A DNA stretch of 64,000 bases from Fibrisoma limi BUZ 3 (GTDB taxonomy: Bacteria; Bacteroidota; Bacteroidia; Cytophagales; Spirosomataceae), in contig NZ_CAIT01000004.1 in NCBI RefSeq assembly GCF_000296815.2, positions 124,001 to 188,000 of the forward strand, written 5' to 3'. The notes under the pieces were generated by a model. That model was not told where the DNA came from. It did not search any database and saw only the letters and a list, made by a program, of their open reading frames with translations. The translations under genes and the position numbers were made by a program. How positions within the stretch are numbered: position 1 is the first letter of the stretch; every line of letters starts with the position of its first letter. Of the stretch, positions 42,911-51,368 are shown one piece after another.

Positions 42911-43189
42911 GAGGACCATTCTGAAATTAAGTGATTTAACCCGCTGGTTCTTTAGGCACAGTAAAGGGCAACTATTCTTCTTTACGCAGCTAAGATGCTG
43001 TAAGCGGTTTAGCTTGCCTCAGGCATTTCGTTTACAACTTGACGTCAATCACCACATAATTGTACAAATGCGTACTACCGGTTGATGTGCTGATAGATCT
43101 GTTGGGTCTATCCACGTCATGGGCAGAATAGGTAGGTGTATATGCTCTGGGTGGTACGTTAAGAATGATGCGTTGAAATAGATAACTGT

Positions 43190-44485
43190 ATGCTCTCCTT
43201 TCTTGGATTTGCCACCATTAGTCTTTTCCTGGCGCTTATTATTAGCAAGCGATTGTCGGTCGTTACAGCACTGGTCTTAGTGCCGTTGGTTATGGGGCTT
43301 TTGGCCGGATTCAGCCCGAAGGAACTGGGCGAGATGATTCTGGCGGGCATTAAACAGGTAGCCCCCACGGGAATCCTGCTCATGTTCGCGGTCCTCTATT
43401 TTGCGACCATGCTTGATGCGGGGCTGTTCGATCCAATCATTGCCGGAATCATCCGGTACGTCAAAGGCGATCCACTCAAGGTAATTGTCGGTACGGCTAT
43501 TCTGACCATGATCGTCCATCTGGACGGTGACGGTACGGCTACGTTTATGATTGTAATGTCGGCCTTCCTGCCTATCTACAAACAGCTAAAGATCAACCGT
43601 CTGGTCTTGTCCGGCATTGTCGCGCTAAGCGTTGGTCCGTTGCATTTGGTTCCCTGGTCGGGCACATCAGCGCGCGCGATTTCGACGCTAAAGACCGACG
43701 CTACGCAGTTGTTCAATCCAAATATTCCAGCCATTATTGCCGGCGTCGGCTGGGTACTTTTTGTGGCCTACTGGTTTGGGCAGAAAGAACGAAAACGGCT
43801 AGGCATTACCGACCTGACCTATTCGCATCACGAAAATTTAACCGAACAACAGCAGCAGCTACGACGGCCTAAGCTGTTCTGGATCAATGCCCTATTGACA
43901 ATTGGACTCATTGTTACCCTGATGAAGGGCTGGGTTCCGACGCCTGCCTTATTTGTGGTAGCAGGTGCGGTTGCGCTGTTCATCAATTACCCCAGGCTAC
44001 CCGATCAGCAAAAGGTACTGCGAAGCCACGGTAACAATATTTTTATGGTGTCGAGTATGATCTTTGCGGCAGGGGTGTTTTCGGGCATCCTGACCGGATC
44101 GAAAATGATCGACGCGATGGCAACCTCCCTGGTTTCGCTTATCCCCGAGCAACATGCAGCGTGGTTGCCAACGCTGACAGCGATTACCAGCATGCCCGCC
44201 AGTTTGTTGTTTACGCCAGACGCCTATTATTTTGGAGTTGTCCCCATTTTAAGTCAGACCGCTACGCAGTTTGGTATCGATCCGCTCGAAATTGGCCGGG
44301 CTGCGTTGCTGGGTCAAATGACCGTTGGTTTTCCGGTCAGTCCCCTTACAGCTTCGACATTCCTGTTGGTTGGCCTGGCCGAAGTTGATCTGGGTGATCA
44401 TCAGAAATTTATCTTGAAATGGGCCTTCGGAACAACACTGGTGATGACACTGGCCGCGCTGCTCACTGGATCAATTCACCTATAA
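43190..44485 (+). CDS. CitMHS-family citrate/organic acid transporter
   Basis: A 431-residue polytopic inner-membrane protein with about twelve hydrophobic segments. It fits the citrate-metal:H+ symporter family: an N-terminal FATISLFLALIISKRLSVVTALVLVP, the conserved HLDGDGTATFMIVMSAFLP region, and GPLHLVPWSGTSARAIS. The C-terminal half has FPVSPLTASTFLLVGLAEVDLGDHQ. Family members carry metal-citrate or related di- and tricarboxylates. It starts a three-gene group with the AtuA pair (13-base gap), so its substrate is probably an organic acid degraded by them. The 279 bases upstream show no gene. Confidence 0.9.
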   Translation: MLSFLGFATISLFLALIISKRLSVVTALVLVPLVMGLLAGFSPKELGEMILAGIKQVAPTGILLMFAVLYFATMLDAGLFDPIIAGIIRYVKGDPLKVIVGTAILTMIVHLDGDGTATFMIVMSAFLPIYKQLKINRLVLSGIVALSVGPLHLVPWSGTSARAISTLKTDATQLFNPNIPAIIAGVGWVLFVAYWFGQKERKRLGITDLTYSHHENLTEQQQQLRRPKLFWINALLTIGLIVTLMKGWVPTPALFVVAGAVALFINYPRLPDQQKVLRSHGNNIFMVSSMIFAAGVFSGILTGSKMIDAMATSLVSLIPEQHAAWLPTLTAITSMPASLLFTPDAYYFGVVPILSQTATQFGIDPLEIGRAALLGQMTVGFPVSPLTASTFLLVGLAEVDLGDHQKFILKWAFGTTLVMTLAALLTGSIHL

Positions 44486-44498
44486 ATGGCGAGGTGCT

Positions 44499-45821
44499 AT
44501 GAACAAGAGTATTCGTATTGGCTGCGGAGCCGGTTTTTCCGGCGACCGACTGGAACCGGCGGTTATCCTGACCCAGCAGGGGCAGTTAGACTACCTGGTG
44601 CTGGAATGCCTGGCCGAACGAACGATTGCGCTGGCCCAGAAACGGAAGCAGCAAAACCCGGCACTTGGGTACGATCCACTGCTGGAACGTCGTATCGACC
44701 GTTTGTTGCCGTCTTTGCTGGCCAACAAGGTTCGTTTGATTACCAACATGGGTGCCGCGAACCCGCTGGCCGCTGCCCAGGTAATCGTCGGCATCGCCAG
44801 ACGGCTTGCGTTGTCCGTAACTGTAGCTGTTGTAACGGGCGATGACGTAGTTGATCAGTTGACAGGTGATGAGATTTCGCTGGAAATGAGCCAACCTGTA
44901 CAGGAAGCCGGTCCATTGATTTCTGCAAACGCGTATCTGGGTGCGGACGCTATCCTGCCCGCTTTGGCAACCGGTGCCGACATCATCCTTACCGGGCGCG
45001 TGGCTGATCCGTCGCTGTTTGTCGCGCCGATGGTTCACGAGTTTGGCTGGTCGCTGGATGATGCGGATCGTATTGGACAGGCCACGGTCATTGGGCATTT
45101 GCTGGAATGTGCGGGCCAGTTGACAGGTGGTTATTTTGCAGACCCCAGCAGAAAAGACATCCCGGACATGGCACATCTGGGCCATCCGTTTGCCGACGTT
45201 TCGGCCGATGGAACGGCGGTGTTTAGTAAAGTAGACGGGACAGGTGGATCGTTAAACGTAGCGACGGCCAAAGAGCAGCTTCTGTACGAGGTCATGGACC
45301 CAGGCCGGTATTTGACTCCCGACGTAGTAGCCGATTTTACAAAGGTACGTTTGGAGGAAATTGGGCCAAACCAGGTGAAAGCGACGGGTGGACAAGGCCA
45401 ATCCCGCCCGAGTACGGTAAAAGTGAGTGTTGGGTACAACGCTGGGTTTGTTGGCGAAGGGGAAATTTCTTATGCAGGGTCAAATGCGCTGGGTCGGGCG
45501 AAACTGGCCGGAGCGATTATTCAGGAACGATTGCAGGATCGCTTTACGGACCTTCGCATTGATTACATGGGCACTACGTCGGTGCACCGGACTAACTTTG
45601 GAGACCATCCGGACCCGTACGAAGTGCGGCTTCGGGTTGCAGGGAAAGCGTCAACCCCTGAGCAGGCGGCTTTAGTGGGCGAAGAGGTCGAAGCGCTTTA
45701 CACCAATGGGCCAGCGGGTGGTGGTGGTGCCCGAAAATACGTTCATGAAGTGGTCGGTATTGTATCGACACTCCTGGATCGCGATAAAACCAATCCTCAA
45801 GTTACGCTCTTTCAGTCATGA
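44499..45821 (+). CDS. AtuA-family (DUF1446) acyl-CoA/terpenoid-utilisation protein
   Basis: A 440-residue cytoplasmic protein of the AtuA family, named from the acyclic terpene utilisation pathway of Pseudomonas. Family features are IGCGAGFSGDRLEPAVIL at the N terminus, ANMG-type GAANPLAAAQ, DIILTGRVADPSLFVAP and GPAGGGGARKYV near the end. The activity is not firmly established. In related pathways it works on hydroxyl-bearing branched acyl compounds. It lies between a CitMHS transporter and the small AtuA-partner gene, whose start overlaps its stop by four bases. Confidence 0.88.
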   Translation: MNKSIRIGCGAGFSGDRLEPAVILTQQGQLDYLVLECLAERTIALAQKRKQQNPALGYDPLLERRIDRLLPSLLANKVRLITNMGAANPLAAAQVIVGIARRLALSVTVAVVTGDDVVDQLTGDEISLEMSQPVQEAGPLISANAYLGADAILPALATGADIILTGRVADPSLFVAPMVHEFGWSLDDADRIGQATVIGHLLECAGQLTGGYFADPSRKDIPDMAHLGHPFADVSADGTAVFSKVDGTGGSLNVATAKEQLLYEVMDPGRYLTPDVVADFTKVRLEEIGPNQVKATGGQGQSRPSTVKVSVGYNAGFVGEGEISYAGSNALGRAKLAGAIIQERLQDRFTDLRIDYMGTTSVHRTNFGDHPDPYEVRLRVAGKASTPEQAALVGEEVEALYTNGPAGGGGARKYVHEVVGIVSTLLDRDKTNPQVTLFQS

Positions 45822-46135
45822 CCATCAAGCTGTATGACATCGCTCATAGTCGGGCGGGGGACAAAGGCAACACCCTGACGCTATCGCTGATTCCTTACAA
45901 ACCGGAGGACTACCCGTTATTGTGTGAGAAGGTAACGGCTGATGCTGTTAGCCACCACTTTCGCGATCTGGTACTGGGCGAAATTACGCGGTATGAATTG
46001 CCAAACCTGCCTGCTCTACAGTTTGTCTGTCAACAGGCTTTGAGTGGTGGCGTGACTACTTCTCTAACGATCGACACCCACGGTAAAAGTTTGAGTTATG
46101 CGCTGCTGGAGATGGTTATCGACAATGATCTCTAG
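45818..46135 (+). CDS. AtuA-associated small domain protein
   Basis: A 105-residue protein matching the small domain fused to the C terminus of many AtuA proteins. It begins KLYDIAHSRAGDKGNTLTLSLIPY, a signature of that domain, and contains HHFRDLVLGEITRYELPNLPALQFVC. Here it is a separate gene overlapping AtuA by four bases (ATGA), so the two probably form a heteromeric enzyme. Together with the transporter upstream it makes a compact uptake-and-degradation unit for an unidentified organic acid. Confidence 0.88.
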   Translation: MTIKLYDIAHSRAGDKGNTLTLSLIPYKPEDYPLLCEKVTADAVSHHFRDLVLGEITRYELPNLPALQFVCQQALSGGVTTSLTIDTHGKSLSYALLEMVIDNDL

Positions 46136-46326
46136 CGAAATAAGCACCAATTAGCATACGCTACTCACAGAGGTGCTTTTGCGTCAAAAGCTCTTTTTCC
46201 CGGAGACCCTTTCCGGGCTGATGGTGGATAAGTTGGCAAGAAGATCTCCCCTGTATACATCAGTAAGTTTTATACTTTTTCAGCTTATTAAAGTACTTTA
46301 TTCTTTACTAAGTTAAGTAACTCCTG

Positions 46327-47340
46327 ATGACAGATATTCTTCAGTTGCTTGTTGACGAGCTTACCGGTTTCCTGGGCATTCACCACTGGATGGAAATGTT
46401 TCGCTCCGGTGATTACCAGTCGTTGCTTACCTGGAAGGGGATTCAGGGGGCTCTCTCTCCCCTTATTCCGTTGCTGTTACTGATCGAATTAATTCGGGGT
46501 AGCTTATACCGCAACTTTAAGGTGGAAAACTATAAGCTACCCTTTCTGACTTACATCTTCAATCGCTTCGTTTCCCGCTACCTTTCCATCAGTGCAGTCG
46601 CTTATTGCATTGCCTTATTTGAAGAACACGCCTTGTTGAAGACTACCCTCACCTGGTACTGGTTTCTCTACGGGTACGTAGTGTGGGAACTAGCTCACTT
46701 TGTCTATCATTATTTAGGGCATAAAGTGCGGTTGTTGTGGTGCCTACATGCTACGCACCACGCCCCGGAAGACATGAATCTTTCGGTTACCTATGCTCAC
46801 TTTTTCCTGGAGGCTCCCTATGCCGATGTCATTCGGACCACCATTTGCCTCTTACTCGGGGTGAACCCTCCGCTTTTGTTTCTCATCATGTTCATTGATG
46901 GGACCTGGGGCTCCTTTATCCATGTGGGAGAAAACCTCTTGAAAGACGGACGACTGGGCTTTCTCAACGGCATCCTGCTAACCCCTTCTCACCACCGGGT
47001 GCACCATGCGAAGAACCCGCTTTACATGGACACTAACTTTTGTAATTTACTACCTATTTGGGACAAAGCATTCGGTACGTTACAAACCGAAGAAAAAGAG
47101 CTCCCCATTGAATATGGCATATCCCGTCAGATCAGGCGCGGGCATTTTGGGGATGCCTATTTTGGAGAGTTTTATGCTTTATTCAACGATATAAGGCGGG
47201 CACCGGGCTTGAAAAATAAGCTTCTATACGTAGTTATGCCGCCTGGCTGGAGTCATACAGGCGATCACAAAACAGCGAAAGTGGTTCGTCACAATTATCG
47301 TCAACAAGCCACCGGCGAACCCGTGGCTCAAGTAAGCTAA
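46327..47340 (+). CDS. Sterol desaturase / fatty acid hydroxylase family protein
   Basis: A 337-residue integral membrane di-iron protein with at least four hydrophobic segments. The eight-histidine pattern is present: HFVYHYLGH, then HATHH, then HHRVHHAKN. These bind two irons in sterol desaturases, fatty acid hydroxylases and carotenoid ketolase relatives. Bacteroidota generally lack sterols, so hydroxylation of a lipid or of an alkyl chain is more likely. The gene is AT-richer than the genes on either side and starts the accessory patch that runs to about 50.04 kb. It appears monocistronic. Confidence 0.9.
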   Translation: MTDILQLLVDELTGFLGIHHWMEMFRSGDYQSLLTWKGIQGALSPLIPLLLLIELIRGSLYRNFKVENYKLPFLTYIFNRFVSRYLSISAVAYCIALFEEHALLKTTLTWYWFLYGYVVWELAHFVYHYLGHKVRLLWCLHATHHAPEDMNLSVTYAHFFLEAPYADVIRTTICLLLGVNPPLLFLIMFIDGTWGSFIHVGENLLKDGRLGFLNGILLTPSHHRVHHAKNPLYMDTNFCNLLPIWDKAFGTLQTEEKELPIEYGISRQIRRGHFGDAYFGEFYALFNDIRRAPGLKNKLLYVVMPPGWSHTGDHKTAKVVRHNYRQQATGEPVAQVS

Positions 47341-47758
47341 GTTTACATAAGCTGGCCCTTCCAACAGCCAGTGTATGTAGGCCATACGCGGCTGAGAAAC
47401 TGTATTTTCTGCTTCGGAAGGGGGCTACGTTGCCATACATACGATTGACCAACGCTAAATGCCTTTTTGCTGGCTTCTGATTGACTCATACCTTCCTGAT
47501 GGGCTCGAAAGGTACGCTATCAGTCAGGTAGTCATCCGGTAAGTTACTCTTCTGATTTCTTGCTGGTTCTCTGTAGCTTAAACGCCCTATTGAAGAATCA
47601 AATACGTGAACGCTCCCTTCCGATGATGCAGTAGTCGGACTATGGGTCAGTCACTATTTTCACACTTTAACAGAGCTATCTTATTACCGCTTCGTTTAGT
47701 AGGTTTTCGTAAACTATGCTTTATTTAGAAACATAAAACATTACAAAAGGGATATTCT
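47341..47758. other. 418-base gap with no supported gene
   Basis: An AT-rich spacer between the sterol desaturase family gene and the secreted-protein gene. The only frame of note is a minus-strand stretch of 49 codons starting at ATG 47489 (MSQSEASKKAF) with no family I recognise. It could be a remnant. The last 60 bases, rich in A and T (47700-47758), are the likely promoter of the downstream pair, though no exact TAnnTTTG is present. Confidence 0.45.
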
Positions 47759-48508
47759 ATGTGCAAAAAATACAAATACGTACTGCCGTTTATTGTTTTA
47801 TCCGGATTACAACTAGGTGGCCTCACCGTTTTTGCACAGGGTCCGGGCCCGGGACAACGGATACCCCTCCCGCCCATACCTATAAAAGGCGATACGACCC
47901 ATACCCTATCCAGGCACTTCACACCGGCCTCTGCCGCCAAAAAAACACCGGATGCCAAGGGGTTTATTCAACGCTGGCTGGTGCTGGAACCGGTAAAAAA
48001 AGACATTGTCAGGAATAACATATTCACGGACAACTACCTCAGAACAACCTTTTCAGCCGACAATTTTTCCCCTGATTACACCGCCGTTCCCCGAAATGGC
48101 GAAACGGTAAACGTCGGAAACCAGGACCTGAAGTGGTATGCGCTGGACAGCAAAACCTTCAACGTTAATTTATATCATTTTACCTACGCCCTTAATAAGC
48201 CCAAATACGGAATACTTGTCTGGCTTGTCACGGTCATCGATTCCCCCGAAGAAATCAAAAACGTAAGAATGGCCGCTGGCTGTAACTCCGGCAGCATGTG
48301 GTGGCTGAATGGTCAGGAAGCCTTGCTGCTTTCCGGCGATAGGGATATGATTGCCGATAATGGTACCTCAGCGCGCTTAACGCTCAAGAAGGGCAGGAAC
48401 ATCATCCGTGGGGCAGTCATAAACGGACCGGGTATGGCTAATTTCTGTGTTCGTTTTATAGATGAAAAAGGATCGCCCGTAAAAAACCTCAGTATTAGCT
48501 ACGAATAA
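47759..48508 (+). CDS. Secreted protein of the arabinan locus, jelly-roll-like
   Basis: A 249-residue protein with a signal peptide (about 1-26, ending TVFAQG) and a proline-rich linker. The remaining domain has FIQRWLVLEPVKKDIVRNNIFTDNYLRTTF followed by beta strands and MRMAAG-like NVRMAAGCNSGSMWWLNGQEALLL. This pattern resembles the carbohydrate-binding or galactose-binding-like domains found at the ends of Bacteroidota esterases and glycoside hydrolases. No catalytic residues can be identified. It precedes the GH43 gene by about 90 bases on the same strand and may bind the same polysaccharide. Confidence 0.65.
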   Translation: MCKKYKYVLPFIVLSGLQLGGLTVFAQGPGPGQRIPLPPIPIKGDTTHTLSRHFTPASAAKKTPDAKGFIQRWLVLEPVKKDIVRNNIFTDNYLRTTFSADNFSPDYTAVPRNGETVNVGNQDLKWYALDSKTFNVNLYHFTYALNKPKYGILVWLVTVIDSPEEIKNVRMAAGCNSGSMWWLNGQEALLLSGDRDMIADNGTSARLTLKKGRNIIRGAVINGPGMANFCVRFIDEKGSPVKNLSISYE

Positions 48509-48540
48509 GTAAATGAGCGAATTAGTGAATGAGTGAATGA
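48509..48540. repeat. Octamer tandem repeat, four units
   Basis: Four consecutive 8-base units: gtaaatga, gcgaatta, gtgaatga, gtgaatga. It starts at the base after the stop of the secreted-protein gene. Two of its unit sequences also occur in the array at 7976-8007. Confidence 0.75.
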
Positions 48541-48599
48541 CCTGGATTACCTCTGCTGGTCACTCAATTCAGTTTACGCTAGTTAAACCACCATTGTAC

Positions 48600-50039
48600 A
48601 TGAAACGCATGAACATATCCTGCCTGACAACCGTATTCGCTTTACTGATAACCCAAACCGTACTAGCGCAGGTCGGAAGACCCTTTATCCATGATCCCTC
48701 AACCGTCACGGAATGCGACGGCAAATATTACACATTCGGCACAGGCGGTGGCGGATTGATTTCCAACGATGGCTGGACATGGTACGGTGGCGGGGTGAGA
48801 CCGGGTGGGGGCGCAGCTCCTGATGTCATCAAAATTGGGGATCGCTACCTGGTCATCTATGGAGCAACCGGTGGTTCGCCCAGCCACAAAGGAGCGATTC
48901 TGACCATGTGGAATAAGACACTGGACCCAAAGTCTCCTGATTTCAAGTACTCTGAACCGGTTGTCGTGGCTACGTCGGATGGCTATGAAGAGAACGACGC
49001 CATTGACCCCGGTGTCATGCTAGATCCCACTACCGGACGCCTTTGGCTAACCTACGGCACCTATTTTGGCTACACTCGCCTGATTGAATTGGACCCCAAA
49101 ACCGGAAAGCTCAAGGCAGGGAATAAACCCGTGGATGTCGCCATCGTATGCGAAGCCAGTACGTTGGTCTACCGCGACGGTTGGTACTACCTGCTTGCCA
49201 CGCATGGCAGTTGTTGTGATGGGGCCAACTCGACCTACAATGTGGTGGTGGGTCGTTCCAAAAAAATAACCGGCCCTTACCTCGATAATGTAGGCAGAAG
49301 CATGCTGGAAGGTGGCGGTAAACTGGTGGTGGCTACCCGTGGCGGGTTAATAGGTCCCGGACATTTCGGGCACATTATGCTTGAGAACGGCGTTGAAAAA
49401 ATGTCCATCCATTATGAAGCTGATTTAGAGCAGGGTGGCCGTAGCGTGTTGGGCATACTGCCGGTAGTTTGGAAAGATGGATGGCCGGTTGCGGGCGAAA
49501 AGTTTAAAGAAGGCACGTATGAAATTGAATCCGTACGAAGAGGATATGCCTTGGAGCTGGCCGTTGATTTTACACGAATGCCTGTTGTACGGGGATTCGG
49601 TCAGCCCAACAATGACCCCATAAAGCCCGTTCCGGCTCAGCAACTAGCCGATGTCGTGAAAAACTGGCCGACCGGGAATATTCAGCTACGCATAGGCGAC
49701 TACATGTCCCGTCCCCACCAACAATGGACGATTACGGATGCGCCTGACAGCACCGGGTATTTAGGTGGCCCCTATTATAAAATTGTCCTGGCCGGAACCG
49801 ATCGGGCCTTGGCTGCCACGGCCGATGCCGAAGTCATCACCGTACCGGCCTTTACCGGCGCACCCGAACAGTTATGGCGCATCGATCAATTGACGGATGG
49901 CACCTACCGAATACTGCCTAAGATCGTACCGAATTCAGGAAAGAAGCTAGCGCTGGTATCCTCCGGAGACAGCACACCGACCCTGGCAGAATTTGATTTT
50001 AACAGCGATAATTCCAAATGGAATTTCAGGGCTCACTAA
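48600..50039 (+). CDS. Secreted GH43-family glycosidase (arabinanase-like)
   Basis: A 479-residue secreted enzyme. The signal peptide ends near QTVLAQ (about residue 24). The five-bladed propeller carries the three GH43 acids: the general base Asp32 in FIHDPSTV, the pKa modulator Asp136 in AIDPGVM and the general acid Glu185 in VCEAST. GH43 enzymes cut alpha-L-arabinan or beta-xylan linkages; the ordering fits the arabinan endo-1,5-arabinosidase side. A C-terminal region (about 330-479) is a ricin- or beta-sandwich-like extension of unclear role. ATG 48600 was chosen for the signal peptide over ATG 48537. Its stop lies 13 bases from a truncated acetyltransferase gene. Confidence 0.88.
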   Translation: MKRMNISCLTTVFALLITQTVLAQVGRPFIHDPSTVTECDGKYYTFGTGGGGLISNDGWTWYGGGVRPGGGAAPDVIKIGDRYLVIYGATGGSPSHKGAILTMWNKTLDPKSPDFKYSEPVVVATSDGYEENDAIDPGVMLDPTTGRLWLTYGTYFGYTRLIELDPKTGKLKAGNKPVDVAIVCEASTLVYRDGWYYLLATHGSCCDGANSTYNVVVGRSKKITGPYLDNVGRSMLEGGGKLVVATRGGLIGPGHFGHIMLENGVEKMSIHYEADLEQGGRSVLGILPVVWKDGWPVAGEKFKEGTYEIESVRRGYALELAVDFTRMPVVRGFGQPNNDPIKPVPAQQLADVVKNWPTGNIQLRIGDYMSRPHQQWTITDAPDSTGYLGGPYYKIVLAGTDRALAATADAEVITVPAFTGAPEQLWRIDQLTDGTYRILPKIVPNSGKKLALVSSGDSTPTLAEFDFNSDNSKWNFRAH

Positions 50040-50051
50040 GACGACTATTCA

Positions 50052-50291
50052 TTACACCGTTGATGCTGTGAGGCAAGCTTGAGTGGCATAGCCTAACCCT
50101 TGATATTCTGGATAGATAAAATAGCCAATATGACCGGCGTACTTAGTAATCCAATCAGTGTTTCCTAATCGAAGGGTAATTTCACCAACCGGGCTGTCAT
50201 GTTCAATCAGGATGGTAAAGGTGAGCGCCGGGACCCAGCCTTTATGGGCATCACCGGCTGATTTAACCGGTTTGCCTAACTTTATGGACAT
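50052..50291 (-). pseudogene. GNAT acetyltransferase, C-terminally truncated
   Basis: A 79-codon frame on the minus strand encodes the first part of a GNAT acetyltransferase: PVGEITLRLGNTDW, the beta-4/loop segment GHIGYFIYPEYQGLGYATQAC with the acetyl-CoA loop, then stop after TASTV. The second half of the fold, with the N-x-x-S region, is missing. The frame stops 12 bases from the GH43 stop, so the missing part is not further downstream. It is most simply a gene cut off when the GH43 patch was inserted or when the region rearranged. It is probably non-functional. Confidence 0.7.
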
Positions 50292-50308
50292 TATTCAGCG
50301 TTGTATCA

Positions 50309-50881
50309 TTAAGATAATTCCTGCTGTAAGGCATCCGTCAACTGGCACCGTTCGCTTTGTAGCTTCCCTACATTCTGATTCAGTTGCATGCGCGTTACGG
50401 CATTGTCGAAGTGCTCGCCATAGGCGGCTCGCAGTTCCTTTCGCTTCATAGCTTCCAGAAAACGCCGGACATCTTCGGTCGTTTCGAGCAGGAGCGGTGG
50501 GACTTCCGTGGGTTTGCCGTTGTCGTCCTTGGCAACCATCGTGAAGTACGACGTATTGGTGTGCTTGACCGTTCCCAGCTTCACGTTTTCAGCAATCACT
50601 TTAATACCTACAACCAGCGACGTCCGGCCGACGTAATTGACCGACGCCAACAACGACACCAGATCGCCGACATCGACCGGTTGCCGGAAATTGACGCCAT
50701 CGACGGAGACCGTCACGCAGTATTCACCGGCATGTTTGGAGGCACAGGCATACGCGGCTTTGTCCATCAGGGACAGAAGAATACCACCGTGAATTTTGCC
50801 GCCGAAATTGGCGTACGACGGAATCATCAATTCGGTGAGCGTGGTACGGGAGGCACTGACGGGCTTGGCAGATAGTGACAT
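50309..50881 (-). CDS. Acyl-CoA thioesterase (hotdog fold)
   Basis: A 190-residue cytoplasmic thioesterase. The hotdog domain starts TTLTELMIPSYANFGGKIHGGILLSLMDKAAYACASKHAG, with the active-site region Asn/Gly-Gly around NFGGKIHGG and the Asp in SLMDKAA. It continues VDGVNFRQPVDVGDLV and NTSYFTMVAKDDNGKP, typical of the acyl-CoA hydrolase group of YciA and ACOT types. Its C-terminal region (about 135-190) is a helical tail with RRFLEAMKRKELRAAY. ATG 50881 was chosen because the longer frame adds a poorly conserved, hydrophobic stretch. Substrate chain length is unknown. Confidence 0.9.
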   Translation of the reverse strand: MSLSAKPVSASRTTLTELMIPSYANFGGKIHGGILLSLMDKAAYACASKHAGEYCVTVSVDGVNFRQPVDVGDLVSLLASVNYVGRTSLVVGIKVIAENVKLGTVKHTNTSYFTMVAKDDNGKPTEVPPLLLETTEDVRRFLEAMKRKELRAAYGEHFDNAVTRMQLNQNVGKLQSERCQLTDALQQELS

Positions 50882-50961
50882 AGGAGAGGGTGGGAGACAA
50901 AGAAAAAGCACCGCCATGGAAGCTGACGATGCTTTAATCACAACTAATCAAGGTAAGCTCG

Positions 50962-51288
50962 TTATACGGCGAAACTTTCACCGCAACCGCAGGTACGGGT
51001 GGCGTTGGGGTTCTTGAACTGGAAACCCTTGCCGTTCAACCCGTCCGAAAAGTCGAGTTCTGTACCGGCAAGATACAGCAGACTTTTGCGGTCCACCAAA
51101 ATTTTAATGCCTTTATCTTCAACGACGTGGTCAGTTGGTTGCTGCGTCGCATCGAACTGAAGGTCGTACATCAGACCAGAGCAACCTCCGCCCTGAACGG
51201 CTACGCGGATGGCAAACTCATCGGTCAGTCCGTCCTTCTGGCGAAGTTCAACAATTTTATCTTTAGCGATTTCTGAGACAGTAACCAT
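50962..51288 (-). CDS. A-type iron-sulfur cluster carrier (IscA/HesB)
   Basis: A 108-residue A-type carrier for Fe-S cluster assembly. The three cluster-binding cysteines are present at Cys36 (GGGCSGLMY), Cys100 and Cys102 (TCGCGESF). The family signature NPNATRTCGCG is intact and the length is typical. It delivers clusters to apoproteins in the cytoplasm. It stands alone, divergent from the methylmalonyl-CoA epimerase gene; no SUF genes are beside it. Whether it is SufA-, ErpA- or IscA-like cannot be settled by eye. Confidence 0.95.
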   Translation of the reverse strand: MVTVSEIAKDKIVELRQKDGLTDEFAIRVAVQGGGCSGLMYDLQFDATQQPTDHVVEDKGIKILVDRKSLLYLAGTELDFSDGLNGKGFQFKNPNATRTCGCGESFAV

Positions 51289-51368
51289 AGTCGTATTTGA
51301 ATCCTAACGAACGCGAATCGGCGCTAATCTATTAACTTTCCGCCGAACGGAAAAGTTCTTTTCAACCT

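Noticed and set aside
42263-42919. Minus-strand frame of 218 codons
   Set aside because: It is antisense to the MetE-like gene, whose conserved motifs account for the sequence; no independent family features.
44486-44845. Plus-strand frame at the AtuA start
   Set aside because: It overlaps the AtuA gene in a second frame; the AtuA motifs are clear and this frame has none.
46136-46326. Hairpin-like stretches read as a terminator after the AtuA pair
   Set aside because: Short imperfect stems such as cggagaccctttccg are not followed by a convincing T run; evidence is too weak.
47725-47958. Minus-strand frame overlapping the secreted-protein gene start
   Set aside because: It is antisense to the signal peptide and proline-rich linker of the gene at 47759 and has no family features.
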